DNA of 64,000 nucleotides. It comes from Campylorhamphus procurvoides. Lineage: Eukaryota > Chordata > Aves > Passeriformes > Dendrocolaptidae. The notes below the pieces were generated by a model. The model was not told the DNA's origin. It saw nothing but the letters and a program-made list of their open reading frames with translations, and searched no databases. The stretch lies in assembly GCA_013396655.1 (NCBI GenBank), contig WBMV01006429.1, positions 310,001 to 374,000 of the forward strand, read 5' to 3'. A program made the position numbers and the translations under genes. Shown here one piece after another: positions 24,901 to 38,000 of the stretch (position 1 is its first letter; the number at the start of each line of letters is the position of its first letter).

Positions 24901-27900
24901 AGTTTCTGTTGCTGCATCTTTAACATTAATCACTCCTTTGTTAATTATAGCCTAAATGCTTGTGTTGCAAATGATGTTTCCCATATGCCCAAATCACCTG
25001 AAACAAGTTAGGAACAAGCTGGGACCACAATATAAAGTGTTGGTTTGCTTGTGTGTCCTTCTTATTCTATGCACAACCTTCTTGTCTCCTTCTGACCATG
25101 CTGCAAAGTTGGGAAAATGGTCTGTAACTAAAATCTTGCCTATTGGAAGTATAAAAGCTTAATGCCTGGAATGTCCATGCAGTAGAAATCTGGCCCTTGT
25201 GCTCATCATCTTTTTGCCAAATTAGGGGAAGTGCCATCACAGCCAACAGTTACTCAAACTGTTTGATGGGTTTACCTCATGAAAAGGCAAGTTGGAAGTT
25301 GATGGATTGTGTAGTATAAATTCCTTCGTGCTAAGGAAACTCTGACTGCTAAAGCAACTTTAGTGTCAGAGGAAAGTTATAGAAACAACTGCCAGAAGTA
25401 ATCCCAGATTAATGCAAATTGGAAATTACTCTCACATTTTTAGAGAGTGCAACTAAATTATGCACCTTTGCAATAATGGAAAACAGCCAGGGAAAGTTAG
25501 AGAAGATTATTTAAATCCCCATTCCTGGACTTTCTCATAACAATGCATGAGGCCATAAGATGGTCTAATAGTTAATTCTGGCCTTTCCTTCAGTGAGTGA
25601 ATCTGTTCCCTAACTCCATTAGAAGGGAGATTGAGAATCATGAGATAAAGTTTTGTTTTCCAGCTCTAATGTGGGCTTCTTGGGAGCCTGGGATGAGATC
25701 ATATAAACTGAGTATTAGTTCTGTGTGCATGCAATCGGAATAACAAAATTGTCTTCCTCCCCTCCTCCCCTGCTTAGTTTAAGTGTGTGTGTGACCTCCA
25801 TGTAGTGTGTGCTCTATAGATCTTTATGAGCCCACCCTGCCCTGTCCTGCTCAGCACCCACCAGCTTTCAGTGAGCAGGAAAAACTCCTGTTTGCCCCAT
25901 CCATTTAGTGCCCTCATCATCAATCACTGTGGCTGGTCCTTCAGCCCTTTCAGTTTCGTGCCATTGGACTGTCCCTCATGGCCAAGTGAACTTTAAGAAA
26001 ACCTCTGAGTCTGATCATGCAGATCCTACCCAATGTTCCATTCCAGTTTCTGTACACCCTCAGCTCCTAATTTCTGTAAAGTGATAGGAAAAAAGTGACA
26101 GATTTTTTTTTGACATTGTTTATTCTCTGTAATCCTGTAGGATTTAAAGTTCATATTCAAAATATGTTCCAAGGATCAAACACCAGCCCTCCATGTAGTC
26201 AGTGGGAATTCTGCTATTTTTATCAGTGAAGGCAAACTTCCAGCCCAGTGCTTGCTTTCTTTCTGAGTCTCTTGGTGTAAAATAACTTGTGTGGGTTATA
26301 GAGTTTTTTAGGGGAGAAAAGGGGCGATGTTGTTTGGGATAAAAGACAGGATGCAATAAAGCAGAGTGGTTGGGTTGTCTGAACTACTTCAGAGACGAAA
26401 AGCCCCTGTTGAATCTCAGAATAAGATTTTCTCAAGCCCATTGATTGTTTGAATTGGGTCCAGGTTTTGGCTTCATTTTTTTTTCCCCTGAATTTCTATT
26501 GCATTTGCCAATGCTTTATCTTCTGGATTCTGTGAACTTTGCTGTTCCCTCTGCCTTTAGTGCCTTTTCTTTCATTCCACTCCTTTTGCTCTCTCCATCC
26601 CAGCTATTATTACCTGTCCCCTTATTGCTTCAGCGTGGATCCCTCTCTCTCAGGAGAGTTCCCCACCAGCAGGGTTAGGGTTGTTTGCTCCCATTAATGT
26701 TTTCCCAGGGTCTTTTTTGTAGGAGCAGGTTTGGAATCAGGCAGGTCAGATCAGCCCCCACATTGTGGGCATAACATCTGGTGTATTTTCTAACATTAAA
26801 ATTAATCAGAGGATAAAGGAAAGAGAAGACCAGGGAGCAGCAAGATGCTTCCATGACTGGAGGGCAGCTGGGAATCATGAATGAGAGACTTGCTGTCAAA
26901 CACTGCGTGTCTATATGGAGCCAGAAAATGGTAATGCTAAGAATATTGAGTTTAAAAAAAAGAAAAAACAAACTAAAAGCTTGACCTTTCACTAATAGAA
27001 GTCAGAACTGCACAATCCAGGGCTGAAAAATGTTGGTTCTGCAGGAGTTAAGAAAACAAAGCTTGTTTAAATATGATCTCACACAGTTATGCTCAACTAG
27101 GTAACTAGAAAAGCAATTAAGGGCAAAGCATCAGCAAGGAGACCTGCCAGAATGAAAATGGAACTGAAGATTACTGTTGTTTGCCTTCAGCTTCTCTGAA
27201 CTGAAATTACTTTTTGTTGCTGCTGTATTCAAACACAAAGACAAGAGCAGTTTAATCTATTTTATGTCTTCTCAGAACCTCCTGATGGGAATGATCATTT
27301 TTCCAATCTGCCTTATTTGCTCATAGAGAAATAGAAAAGTGGCCAAAAGAATATGTTATTTTAGTATTTCCCTTCAGTTGCAAAATATGGCTTTTACAGT
27401 TTCTCTCAAAGTTTTTTTCCTTCTTCTACACCTTAATTGTCTCTGCAAACATAATCTAAAATGGGGAATATGTGTCTTTATCAGGTTATCCCTAGATATA
27501 AGTCTGCTATTTTCTGTAGGAGGATATAGTGATACCTGGCTTATTCCCATTATTTTGTCATATTAAGATGTGTTAGTGTTTTTGACTTTCAGGTACCCCT
27601 GAAATGGGATTATAACCAATTTTGACAAACCCAGTTAATTTAAGAAGTAAGGATTGTTTGAAAGTTCTCAGTAATTTTTGCAGCCTGTCAGTCTCAGGAA
27701 AAACTATTTCTCACATGACTGTCCTGCAGTGATTGCACATAAATACATGTAAATGTCCCTCCTGCATCCCCCAGAACTGCTGTGTCTCACCCTTAAAGTA
27801 TCTCCAGGTGACCAGGAAGATGGGGATGTGCCATGTTCGTACTCAAGCTGGGTAGACTCTTATTCCTCCAGGATAATCAGCACATCCCTCCTTGTGATTT

Positions 27901-28494
27901 AGACTGAACATCTGTAACACACTTGTCTCTTTAGAATTCAGAAATTCATTATTTCTTTCTGATTACAGAAGCTTCTCCAGCATGACCCCAGCCCACCAAA
28001 GCCATCACCTTGGCTTCCTGGTGTCCAGGTTCTTTCCCAGGGAGGTGGGGATGGTCTTTCCCACTCCTTCCCCAAGGAGAGCAATTCCACAGCAGAACTT
28101 TTGATCCTCCACAGCCAGGGAGGCAGACAAGGAATGTTTCCATCATCTCTTCCCACCCTTCTGCTGGACCCAAACCAGCAGAGCTCTCAGGGGGCTCACA
28201 CAGCTCCAGAACTGTTTGCCCAGGATAATCAAAAACTTCTGGAGGAGCCAATCTGATTCCTCACCAAGATTCCTCCAGTACTTCACCAACCCCCCCGTGC
28301 TGTAATTTGTCTGTTGTTCCTTGTTCTGTCCTCATGGATTTGGAGAACACTCTTCCAGGAGAACTGCTTGCTTTATGACAAGTATTTGCTCATGTAAGAT
28401 GTCTCCCTTGTCAAGTCTTCCCTGCCTTGAGTATTTCCATCTATTTCCTTCTGTCCTAATCAAAATTTTATCAGTTTCACTGTTCCTCCCTGAA
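15913..28494 (+). other. SPOCK1: SPOCK1 intron, unique sequence
   Basis: No gene, exon or recognisable transposon is visible. The reading frames are short, overlap on both strands and lack paired splice signals. Minor items are an inverted repeat with 9-bp arms (attacagca at 17159-17167, tgctgtaat at 17194-17202), a TTG trinucleotide run at about 17998-18011, and T-rich tracts near 18.33 kb and 20.85 kb. The sequence is typical of a long, slowly evolving avian intron. Confidence 0.75.
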
Positions 28495-28542
28495 CTCTTA
28501 TCCTCGTCTTACCCTCTTATCCTCGTCTTACCCTCTTATCCT
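28495..28542. repeat. Minisatellite-like array, 19-bp unit, 2.5 copies
   Basis: The unit ctcttatcctcgtcttacc begins at 28495 and 28514, and a half copy begins at 28533. The full copies are identical, which suggests recent slippage or unequal exchange. Confidence 0.9.
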
Positions 28543-31500
28543 GTATATCTAGTTTATAATTCTACTCAGACAGACCCATGTGCCAACTGAGGGCATCAAC
28601 AATGCTTAATAGAGCAGACTAATCATCTCCTATGTCTTAGTTAAGACTTTCCTGGTAATGCACTCCAGTAAACACACTTTACATTTTTTGGAGCAGTTTC
28701 ACAGTTTTGATTCCTATTAAGCCTGCAGTTTGTTGACACTCTGGGATCCTGTTTTGTATTATTTCTACCTAGTCAATCCCCATTTTGTGCTTATTCCTTT
28801 GATTTCTGGTTTGTGATGCTGCTGCTTTGTGTTTGTGCCTACTGACTGTTGCTTTATTTATTCCTCCCATTTCCCAAGATCATTTTTCACTGTAACCTCC
28901 AGAGCATGACAGCTCCTTTCCTCATTTCTGTGGTTTATAAGCCTACTCCCCATTCCATTATCCAAACAGTTGGTTTATGTGTTTTAATTTCCAAATACCT
29001 CCTCATTTAAGTGAATCACGCCAATTAGCAAAACATCCCTTGAGTGAAAAGAGACTCCTGTGAAAAAAATGAAACCAAACCTCTCAGATCCCCGTGTTCC
29101 TTTTGGCATATTTGGTGCTGGCTGGGCAGTTTTGCTTGGTGGTGGCTGGGGGTGAGGAGGGATGTTCCTGCTTAGCAGTTCCTCTGGTTTATCCTGTATT
29201 ACCCCATTCCCTGAGGATTGAGCCTCGAGAGGCCCAGCAGTCCATGGGAAAGGAACAGGTGTAGCAGCTTCACCTGGGAGCAGCTTGGTGAGGTTTGTTC
29301 TCTTTGGAGAGGTGATTATCAAAGTGGGCAAAGCCCAGGAGCCTTGTTCTCCCTGCTGGAACATTCCTGCTGACAGTGCCTGAGCCCAGACTAGAGCCAG
29401 GAGGAGCTGGGCACTGGCAAAGTGACAACAAGGACTCAAGGGAGTTTGGCCAGGTCCTTTTTCCTAGACAGAAACTGAGCTGTTGAAAACATCTTACCAA
29501 GGAGAGAGAGATTTCATTCAAGGAAAATCAGCTGTCTGAGGCTGGTACTGCAAAGGCACAGAACAAGGGATGCAAGTCATGTCTTGGTACATAAAAGAAA
29601 TCCCGTGGTGCCTGCAGGAGAACTGCGTGGCTGGAGCTGTGGGCACCTTCACTGCATGTGCTCCTGGAGCCAGAGCCAGCTGGGGGTGCCACCTGACCCA
29701 CTGCATCCTCTGTTTCTGTGCCAGCAGGGGCCACAACACCCTTTGTGGCCAATCCTGCCACATTCACAGCTCCTCCACGTCAGCAAACTTCCAAATGAGA
29801 ACAGTAGGTAAATAAAATCAAATGCAAATATCCCGGAGTGAACCATATTTACAATAATATTTAATGTTTTTCTTTGCATTTGCCAGTTTTCTCTTCGTGA
29901 GTCCCTTCACCCACGCTCCTCACAGACCCTCTCAGGTGGGCTCTGCTGGGAGGGCACCTTCTGTAAAACCCACTTTGATACCCATGTACCCTTCAGCCTC
30001 CAAAGATGATGAGGTGTCTGTGGCACGTGGGGCAAACACTTCCCTTTGCTCCACAGTTTAATTAGATCTGCACCTTAATGACATTTGAATGCCTCTGCTG
30101 GCGTTTCTGCCGGGCTGCCTGCCATCCTCTCTGCCCTGCATGGCAAAGAAAGGCTTGCTAACTCAGGAAGGAATTAGCATGAAACATGTCCATCAGTCTC
30201 TATAAAGAAGCATTATATAGGAGAATTTTATTAACTCTGAAGTAAAGGCAGGATAATTGAACAGAAATGTGTGCAGCAACTGATAGGCTTGTCTCAAGAA
30301 ATCCTCAGCATTGCTGGTTTTCATTCTTTTTGAGCCCAATTTTAATTCTAGCTGCAATTGTATTTTTTTTATCACTCCTCAGCCTGTGGACTAAATATTT
30401 TATTTTGAGAAGCTTTGCAGAAAAACCTGTGTTTCTTACTCATCAAAAGCAACTGACTGACCTAAAATCAGATGAAGTGCACACGGGAAGGTTCATTCTG
30501 TCACCTCGATGCTGCAAAGTCACTTGTGGTTCAGCTGGCTGTTATTAGCCCTATGGAGCAAAATAGTCCACAGCATCTTCTATTGATAGCAGAAGATAAA
30601 TGTGCCAGGAGATGCACTTTCAAAGTTGGGTCCAATTTTAGGAGCATTACTAGTAGCTGAACTATCCAACATCTTGGGCATGAAGAGTATCCCTGGAATT
30701 GATATTGCCTCTGCAAAAAGATTCGGAGAATCTGTTGCAAATTGGCCAGGCTATTATGAACACATTCTATTTTATAGCATTATATACTGCACAGCATGTA
30801 CACTTGGGGAGAAAAAATGGACATAAATTAGCCTTGTAAATGGTTTCATATCTTGCATTAAATGAACTGCTGAGAGTCTAATCAGAAAAGCGTGGAAATA
30901 AAAGAGATTCCCATTGATTTCAGAGGTCTTGGGTTCGGATCCTACATGTGTGTGATCATAAAAGTCATCTTGTGAAACATTCCAGTTCTAAAAAATTAAC
31001 TTTTAAAGCTCTGTGTTTGCTCATTAGTTGGATGCAGACATGTCTTATGCATCATCACTCTGCATGCAGAGTCTCCTGGTGACTACAACAGGAGTTGCCT
31101 GCATGGAGAGACAGAGGGGTCAGCCTTAGAAAGGTGAATGAGCAAGAAATGACCTGCTCAGCTGTCACTGCTCAGAGTGTATTCCTTCAGCCTGGTGGCT
31201 TTACAATCATTAATTACAACTGACATCAACTAAGAGGAAATTAAGTTGGGTTTTCTGTTGTTTCTGAGATGTTATTTGTTTTCCTATGGGTTCTCCATTG
31301 TGGAATCAAAATGTTTGCACCAATTGCATTTCTGTAGCCAAATTGTTGACGTTACCAAATGTTGATAAACTCTGGTAATTATTCAGTTTTGACCTCATTC
31401 CAACCTCTCTCTGGTCCTGCAGCCAAAATCCCTGGCATTGACATCAGAATGAGGTTTTTAGTTGCTTGAGTAGATCAATGATTTTGTGACACACTTTTTA

Positions 31501-33747
31501 GTGAGACTAATGGTCTTAATTTACTTAAAAAGCCTCTCCAGTCCTTGATATAGCCCAGCAAAATAACCACCCTCTGTCTGCAGAAGTCTCTTTATTTCAC
31601 TGAGAGAGCATCTTTAACTACAGAATGAAAGAGCTCTGTTAACTTGTGTAAGTTCCTACCAACCACCATCCTTCTGTATAAGTTGTATTCTTTCTGCCCT
31701 TTCTCTACTTAAAGGTTGCTCTTTTAATTTTTCATAAAGCCTGAAAAGACTGTGAATTTTTCTTGAAATAAATTACTCCTGGGTTAAGATAGGGATCTGA
31801 ATTGCAGAAAACATCCTCTGGGAATGCAAATACCTTTTAACCACCCCCAATACGACTGTCACCTCAAATGCCATCTCATTCCTGCACAGCCCAAGTGGTG
31901 CTGCCTGGCTGGAAGGAACTTAATGTTTACATTTCTGGCTTCTATAAGTAGAACTGTGATTTTTTATTTTTTTTATTTTAATCATAGAAACTGGGGAAAT
32001 AGGGATTTTTTTCCTAGTGATACAGTTGAGGTCAGGCAGGCGAGTTCAGTTGCCTGTGTTAAATATATTACCAAGACAGAGCTCACCAAGTGATAAATAT
32101 GTAAATATATTGGTCTAAATAGGTCTGTGCAAGGAAAATGAACATCTCCAAGGGTATTCCTGGTGTCCTCCAGCGACCAGAGCTTCAGAAAGGGGCTGCA
32201 GGAAGATAAGCTTTTAATTCTTTAGTGTCAGATTCTTTATCCTGCTGTATAACCAGGGCAGCCAGAATGTGGGAAAATTCAAAGCTTGCAATTTTTGCAC
32301 GGCTCTTAGAATTTCAGGTGAAAGGAAATAAATAAAGAAAAGGCACTCAGGGAAAGAGTATTTGCAATTCTTCTAACTTGGGGCCCAATTATCCAATTCC
32401 AATGCTATTCTGGGGATTTTGCTGTGTCTGTACTGCTCTGTGTAGTACAACACTCATTCCTCTGGTGCACTTTGCACAGGTACATTTTGCATTTTAGATA
32501 TGTGTCAGAAGTGTTTCCCTGGCATGAAGAACTGGGAGATATTGATTTGGGATTCAAAGATCTGATAAGCACAGCGTCGAGCACTGGGAAGAAAATGGTC
32601 CCCAATTTTCTGTGGCAATGATAAATGGATCACATTCACATGGCAGGAAAATGCTCTGTTGCCACTGATTTAGTCTGGAATTTTTTCTTGGGTGCCCCAT
32701 GTTAAAATGCTGCTGATGTTCTACTGAAATTTGCTGCAAGACAGGCACATCATTATTTTATAGCTCTGCACAAGTCCAAACCTTTGCACTGAAATGAAAG
32801 AGTTTTGTTTTCTTTGTTGCTTATTCCATGAGCATTAAGAACTCTCTTCATTAAAACTGTAAGATATAGTGAAAAGAATTTTTTATTATTCATAAATAAT
32901 AGCTGTTGGCCTGGAGAGCAGCCAGAGAAACGAGTGATACAATGGGGCCCTTGATTTTTAAAAGTTTGATTTGTGTTTGAGCTCTGGCAGCAGCCTTTTG
33001 CTGAACTGAAGCTCTAAGGCACATAATACATGTTGCATGATAGAACATCCTCTCCAAACCATTAATCAGTGCTTAAGTGGCAAAGTTAATCAAGCTGCTG
33101 ATCAGCTGGGTCTTCATAGATTTGAAAAATACAGGAAACATAAACATCATCCTTGTTGAGAGGGAAAGGAAGCATTTTGGACAGCTTCAAGTTGGACATA
33201 GATAAGGAATGACCTAAGATGACTGCATAAGCAAGTTATCAGAACAGGAAGAAGATAAAAGCCATTTGAATCTGTCCAACATCTTGTTCATCTTCTGTTG
33301 CTGGAACTGTTTGTTCAGGTGCATAAAGGATGAGAATGTGCAGACCAAATATTTCAACAGGGAAGCAGTAAAATTGTGGAGCCATGATAATAACTTGGGG
33401 AAAAAAAGTCCATTAGTATTGTGGCATTTGCATTTTGGCTGCTCTCAGTCCTGTTTGTTCCGTGTGTCGTGGAATAAAACTATTCTAGTGGTTGTTTTTT
33501 GGCACTGGGAAAAAGCTGTGGATGCTTGAGCTGCATTAAAATAGTTGTTAATGAGCTGTAAAATCGTGAATGAGCAGAGGTGCAAAATGTCATTACAGGA
33601 AAAGATGCGATATTTTGCAAACCTGAAAACTGATTTATTCCATTTTCTTCATTTGCAGTGAGTTAATTTCAAATGGCTTGGGGGCACTCGGATGAGCAGG
33701 AGAGAAATGATTGTGTTTAACTGATTGGAGCATCACTATCAGTGCTC

Positions 33748-34104
33748 TCAGAGTAAACAGCCTTCCCAGCACGGGCTTGGAGCATTCCAGAAATTGCCAT
33801 TTCCCCAGGCTGGGGCTGTTTTGATACCCCTGAGCATCCTTGTGCCTCCCTGAAACCAGGGAAGGGTCTCAGTGACCAAACACTGGACCTGCCCCAGCGG
33901 TCCCACTCCCAAAGAGCCTGAGCCAAATTTCTTGTGCAAGTTGGTACTTGAGCACTGCAGCTCTTCCCAGGTAGTGCAGAGGTCTTCCTCGAATTTTTTA
34001 GGCTCATATACTCCATAGTTCTGAAAACCTGTAATTTCTTCTGTTTCTCTTGTAAACATTTCTTTAAAAGCTGGCGCTGGCAAATCCTCAATCTGTTCTT
34101 TCAA
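33748..34104 (-). other. Unidentified coding-like reading frame (possible exon or pseudogene)
   Basis: The minus strand has a 118-codon open frame starting MKEQIEDLPAPAFKEMFTRE. Its first half, through about EEDLCTTWEELQ, is rich in charged residues and looks more protein-like than the surrounding frames. The second half drifts into serine, glycine and tryptophan. The same frame continues upstream as a short stretch ending IKDIYYFV and then a stop (TAA), which would fit a broken gene copy. I do not recognise a family. There is no strong acceptor upstream (the best is tttgtgtaag) and no convincing donor downstream. A chance open frame remains quite possible. Confidence 0.15.
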
Positions 34105-35020
34105 GTCTTACACAAAGTAGTAAATGTCTTTGATATGCAATGAAAGGATTCAGCACACACATGTGCAATCATATTAGCTAAGCTAAAAGGGATGGAGCTT
34201 TCTCTCTTTAAGCCTCATCAGCAGAGCCCTGAAACCACAAACCTCTTCTTGGGGGGAAAGTGTAGCTCAAGTGCTTGATTTGAATGGGTGCTGTGGTCTG
34301 CAGGCTGGGCTGATAATCACTGCCCTGAAATCCACAGCAAAATCGATGGCAAGAGATGCAACGCTCTGGAGGAGCTGCTCTTTGCTCTCCTAAACCAAGC
34401 TGGGGGTGATGATGGAGACTTGATGGAGAGCTCTTTCTACCGTTGTGGTGGGGCTAAACCAACAAACATGGGCCTTATTTCCGCTTCTGGGAAATGCTGT
34501 TCCCTCTGTCTGTGCAGAGTGGGCATAGGGAATTGGGCTCTTTTAGGAATGTTGTTTTTATACCCACTTTACTCTGACTCTCCTGAAGTGCAAATAACTT
34601 TGCATGTTTTCACAGAAAGGCTCCTTACTGATTCATACCCGATTTTCATAATATACAAATTTTTGTTATTGTTATTCTTGGGGTAAAGGCAGCATCTGTT
34701 GAGGGACCAAGTGATTAGCATCATGTAGCTACTCCATCCAAGCAGTGGCATCTTTGCCATGGAGAACCTGCCACTGAAAAGGAAACATATTTTAAAATGT
34801 AGCTTGTGAACCAAGTGCACACCTGTGTAACCATCTGGACTAGTGGTATCAGCCCCAGTCCCCTCTTGCAGCTCTCAGAGACATTTTGGACAAGCTTCTT
34901 AATATAAACCAACCACAATTCTAACTTCAGGTTTAGCTGCAATTTCATCTTTTAGTTGGATTGTTCAACCACTGGTACTGTTTTGGTAAAATCTGAAATG
35001 CTGTGAGCACTTCTAATGAT

Positions 35021-35044
35021 CCTTAAGGATGACCTTAAGGATGT
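35021..35044. repeat. 12-bp tandem duplication containing a palindrome
   Basis: ccttaaggatga is followed at once by ccttaaggatgt. Each copy contains the 8-bp palindrome ccttaagg. It is probably simple slippage. Confidence 0.8.
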
Positions 35045-38000
35045 GAACTTAATAGTGCACAAATGACACCAAATCCTAATCCAGTGCAAGTAATATTTTA
35101 ACCCATGTTGAATTTTGGAGTGGGAAGGGGTTGCCCTGATTCTCATTGAAAGGTTCCTTATGCCTTTGAAGTAATTTCCATATTTCTAGCATTGATCTCC
35201 AGTTAATGCAATCAGCCTGCCTGGCAGCCTTTGTGTCCCTTTGTGATGCAGTGAGAGATGAGCAATCAGCAGAGCCAGTGCAACCTGCCATCAGGCACTG
35301 CCAGGCATGAAGGGATGAATATGCAGGCTCAGCTTTCAGTGCCTCCTGAACCATTCTGTGAGCTGCTTCTCTTTCCTGCTTTTACTTGGGACCTCAACTA
35401 ATTTCTATAACTGAATGCTTTTGATCCAACAGATTAATAACAAGCAAAACATAAATAGGGTAGATTAAAGTTGCTTTGCCAGGTGATTTGCAATTGGCTG
35501 CTTTTGTGACAGTGACAGATGCAATGCAGGGACTTTTCCTGGCTCTGGTGTGTGTTGTGTCAGTAGGTGCAGACCCCACGTCTGCAGAAACACTCACTTG
35601 AAGCATTACAGGAGAGCTGCGAGGAGTAAAGAGTTAATGAGCAGGAAAAGAACGTGCAGATGGTGGGTAAAACCATGGCACAATATCTGGGATCCATGGG
35701 CTGCTGTGTGAGAGGGCAAACCCAGCCCTGCAATGGGGCAGCACAAACAAAGAGATGCTCCCAGAGCTTGGGGGGCTTTGCAAAGCACAGACACAGCCCA
35801 GGACATGCAATCCTTGTGCAATCAAGGGCCTGAACAAACACCAAAGTGCTGTTCAGCTGAGCTGGGCCAAGTGATTGACTCGTGCAATTATCAAACCTCC
35901 AAATATGAGTTAATTCCTGATAGATTAGCAGCACGAACAAAGGAGGAGATCAAATGAGCACCAGAGAATCTCTCCTAAGTCTGTCGAGGTCTCTAGACAT
36001 TTAAAAAATTCCAGTCAGCAGGCTCGTACTGAAGGCAGAATAAAAGGAGCAGAGAGAGATAATTCATTAAGTTAGGGAATTAATGAAAACAGAAGAATTG
36101 AGATAGAATTAATGCAAAAATAGAAACATACAAATAGTAGAGACAATACAATAGAATACCTGTGGGTAGTGCAGAAAATAACATTATCATGAAAAATAAC
36201 CTGCACAGGGACTCTTGTCATGGCAGTAAAAGAAAACAAACCTGCAGATGGGAAAACTGAAGGGACAATACGTGTTAGAAATTTAGTTTGCCACACACTG
36301 GGCACCAGCAACAGCTACAGATGCTGGAGAATGTCATCTGAGATCAGGCCAGCAGGGGAACAACAGCAATGCCACGAGCAAAATACCCTAAAAATAATAA
36401 TAACAGAGTGCAAGGAACTGTGTAGAACTGATGGTAGAAGGATGCAGAGATGTGGAAAGAGTGGGTTCCGAATTTCTTACAGAGTTTAAGCCTAAAGTGG
36501 CCAGTCACATGAGAAGTTAATTGTTAAGGACTGATTAGAACAAGCTGTAGGGGACAGAGACATCTCCTGGCATGCAATTCCTGAATGCAGGAGCTCCACA
36601 GAAGGCCCCTGTTGTTGTCCAGTGTCAGCACTTATGGTCAAGGTTCTTTTCCACAGAACCTGTCAAGCAGTGGGACACTTTTATAAAACCACTAATGCAT
36701 TCAGTGACTACAGGCAGAAACCAAAATTATCTCCTGAAGCAGAAACTTGTGAGATTTCATTAGGAATTCATGGCAAAGACACCAAACACCACCACCAAAG
36801 TGCCAACTAGAGCACATTCTCTTACCATCAGGAGGAAGATTTTCCTAGATTATTGCATTAAGTTGCCTGTAAATTATACACAAGGCTTGGTCTAATGTGA
36901 AGGCTTGAAAGTAGGTCCCAAAAAACCTAATGGGAAAAGCCTTTAGTCTGAGATAAGAGTGATAAACTTAATCATATGGGGGCCTTTATCATAGTCAGTA
37001 CATTTCTTTATGGCAGTAACAGTATAACAAAATGCTGAATAGGGTATTCATGCTTAATACTGCTTTTTTTACATCAAATGATAGAGGTTGTTTTGTGTAA
37101 TGTCTTACATAATATACTGATATCCTTAAGCAGCAGATAATGCACAGGAATATGGAAAATGCCAGCTGCAGGAAGGGGTTTTGGGGCAGAGAATAGAAAG
37201 AGGACCAAACTGCATGTCTTTCTGTACGTGAGCACCATCAGAATGCCAGACTGCAAAGGACTTTAGCAGCTTTGACATCTCCTTGGACATATTTGGTATC
37301 GACATGAGAGGGTCTAGGAGTGCAAATTCCCACGTGAAGTATTTGTGGTCAACCAGTTCCTGGCCTGTCCCATTGCAGGATAAAGGGGAAAGCAAACCTT
37401 TCTCCTCACCCCACTAGTTTTTCCTTAAATACATCGTGAAGGGGGGAAAATGAACCATGAGACCTGTGTTGCTGGAGATGATAATTCCTTCAGTCTGATG
37501 ATACCACAGATGGAAGTTCTCAAATGAAAAATATGTATCGAATCTCCTTCCCAGGGAAATTTTGCAGTCAAATTGCAGGGCAAGTCAAACATTTCAGTAA
37601 TGAGAAATCAGAAATCATAACATGTGAGCACTAAATCAGGGGTATAGGATTGAGATTTGCATTCTGCAATTGGTGTTTTTGGCTTTCTGGTCCTTTCCTA
37701 TCCTGAGCTGCCTCCAGGATGTATTTCTGTCATCGTGGCTTTTAGCTAAGCAATCCACAAACGCCCTCAGGACTTTATGGGAGCCAGGAAAAGGGAGCCC
37801 AGATAGTAAATCTGCTGCTGAAAGAGTTAAATTTGCTTTTCTCCCCAGCAGAGCCTTCTTGTTGGTCTGAAAATCAAAGACATATGAAAACTGATGGCGT
37901 TCTGGTTTTGCAGAGACAAACTGACAAATAGATACATGGATTAATGGCAATTCAAGGTCTATTTATATTTTCTCACTTCCATGATTATGCTGATCTCTCC

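Noticed and set aside
28984..29439. 151-codon open frame, minus strand, with a hydrophobic start like a signal peptide
   Set aside because: The signal-like start (LLLALVWAQALSAG) is followed by sequence with no domain or cysteine pattern, and no splice signals support it.
30895..30960. Possible tRNA B box (gggttcggatcc)
   Set aside because: No A box or acceptor-stem pairing is found upstream, and the box has a mismatch at a key position.
36000..36900. Purine-rich stretch that might be an old LTR or DNA transposon
   Set aside because: I found no terminal repeats, target-site duplication, polyadenylation pattern or recognisable protein remnant.
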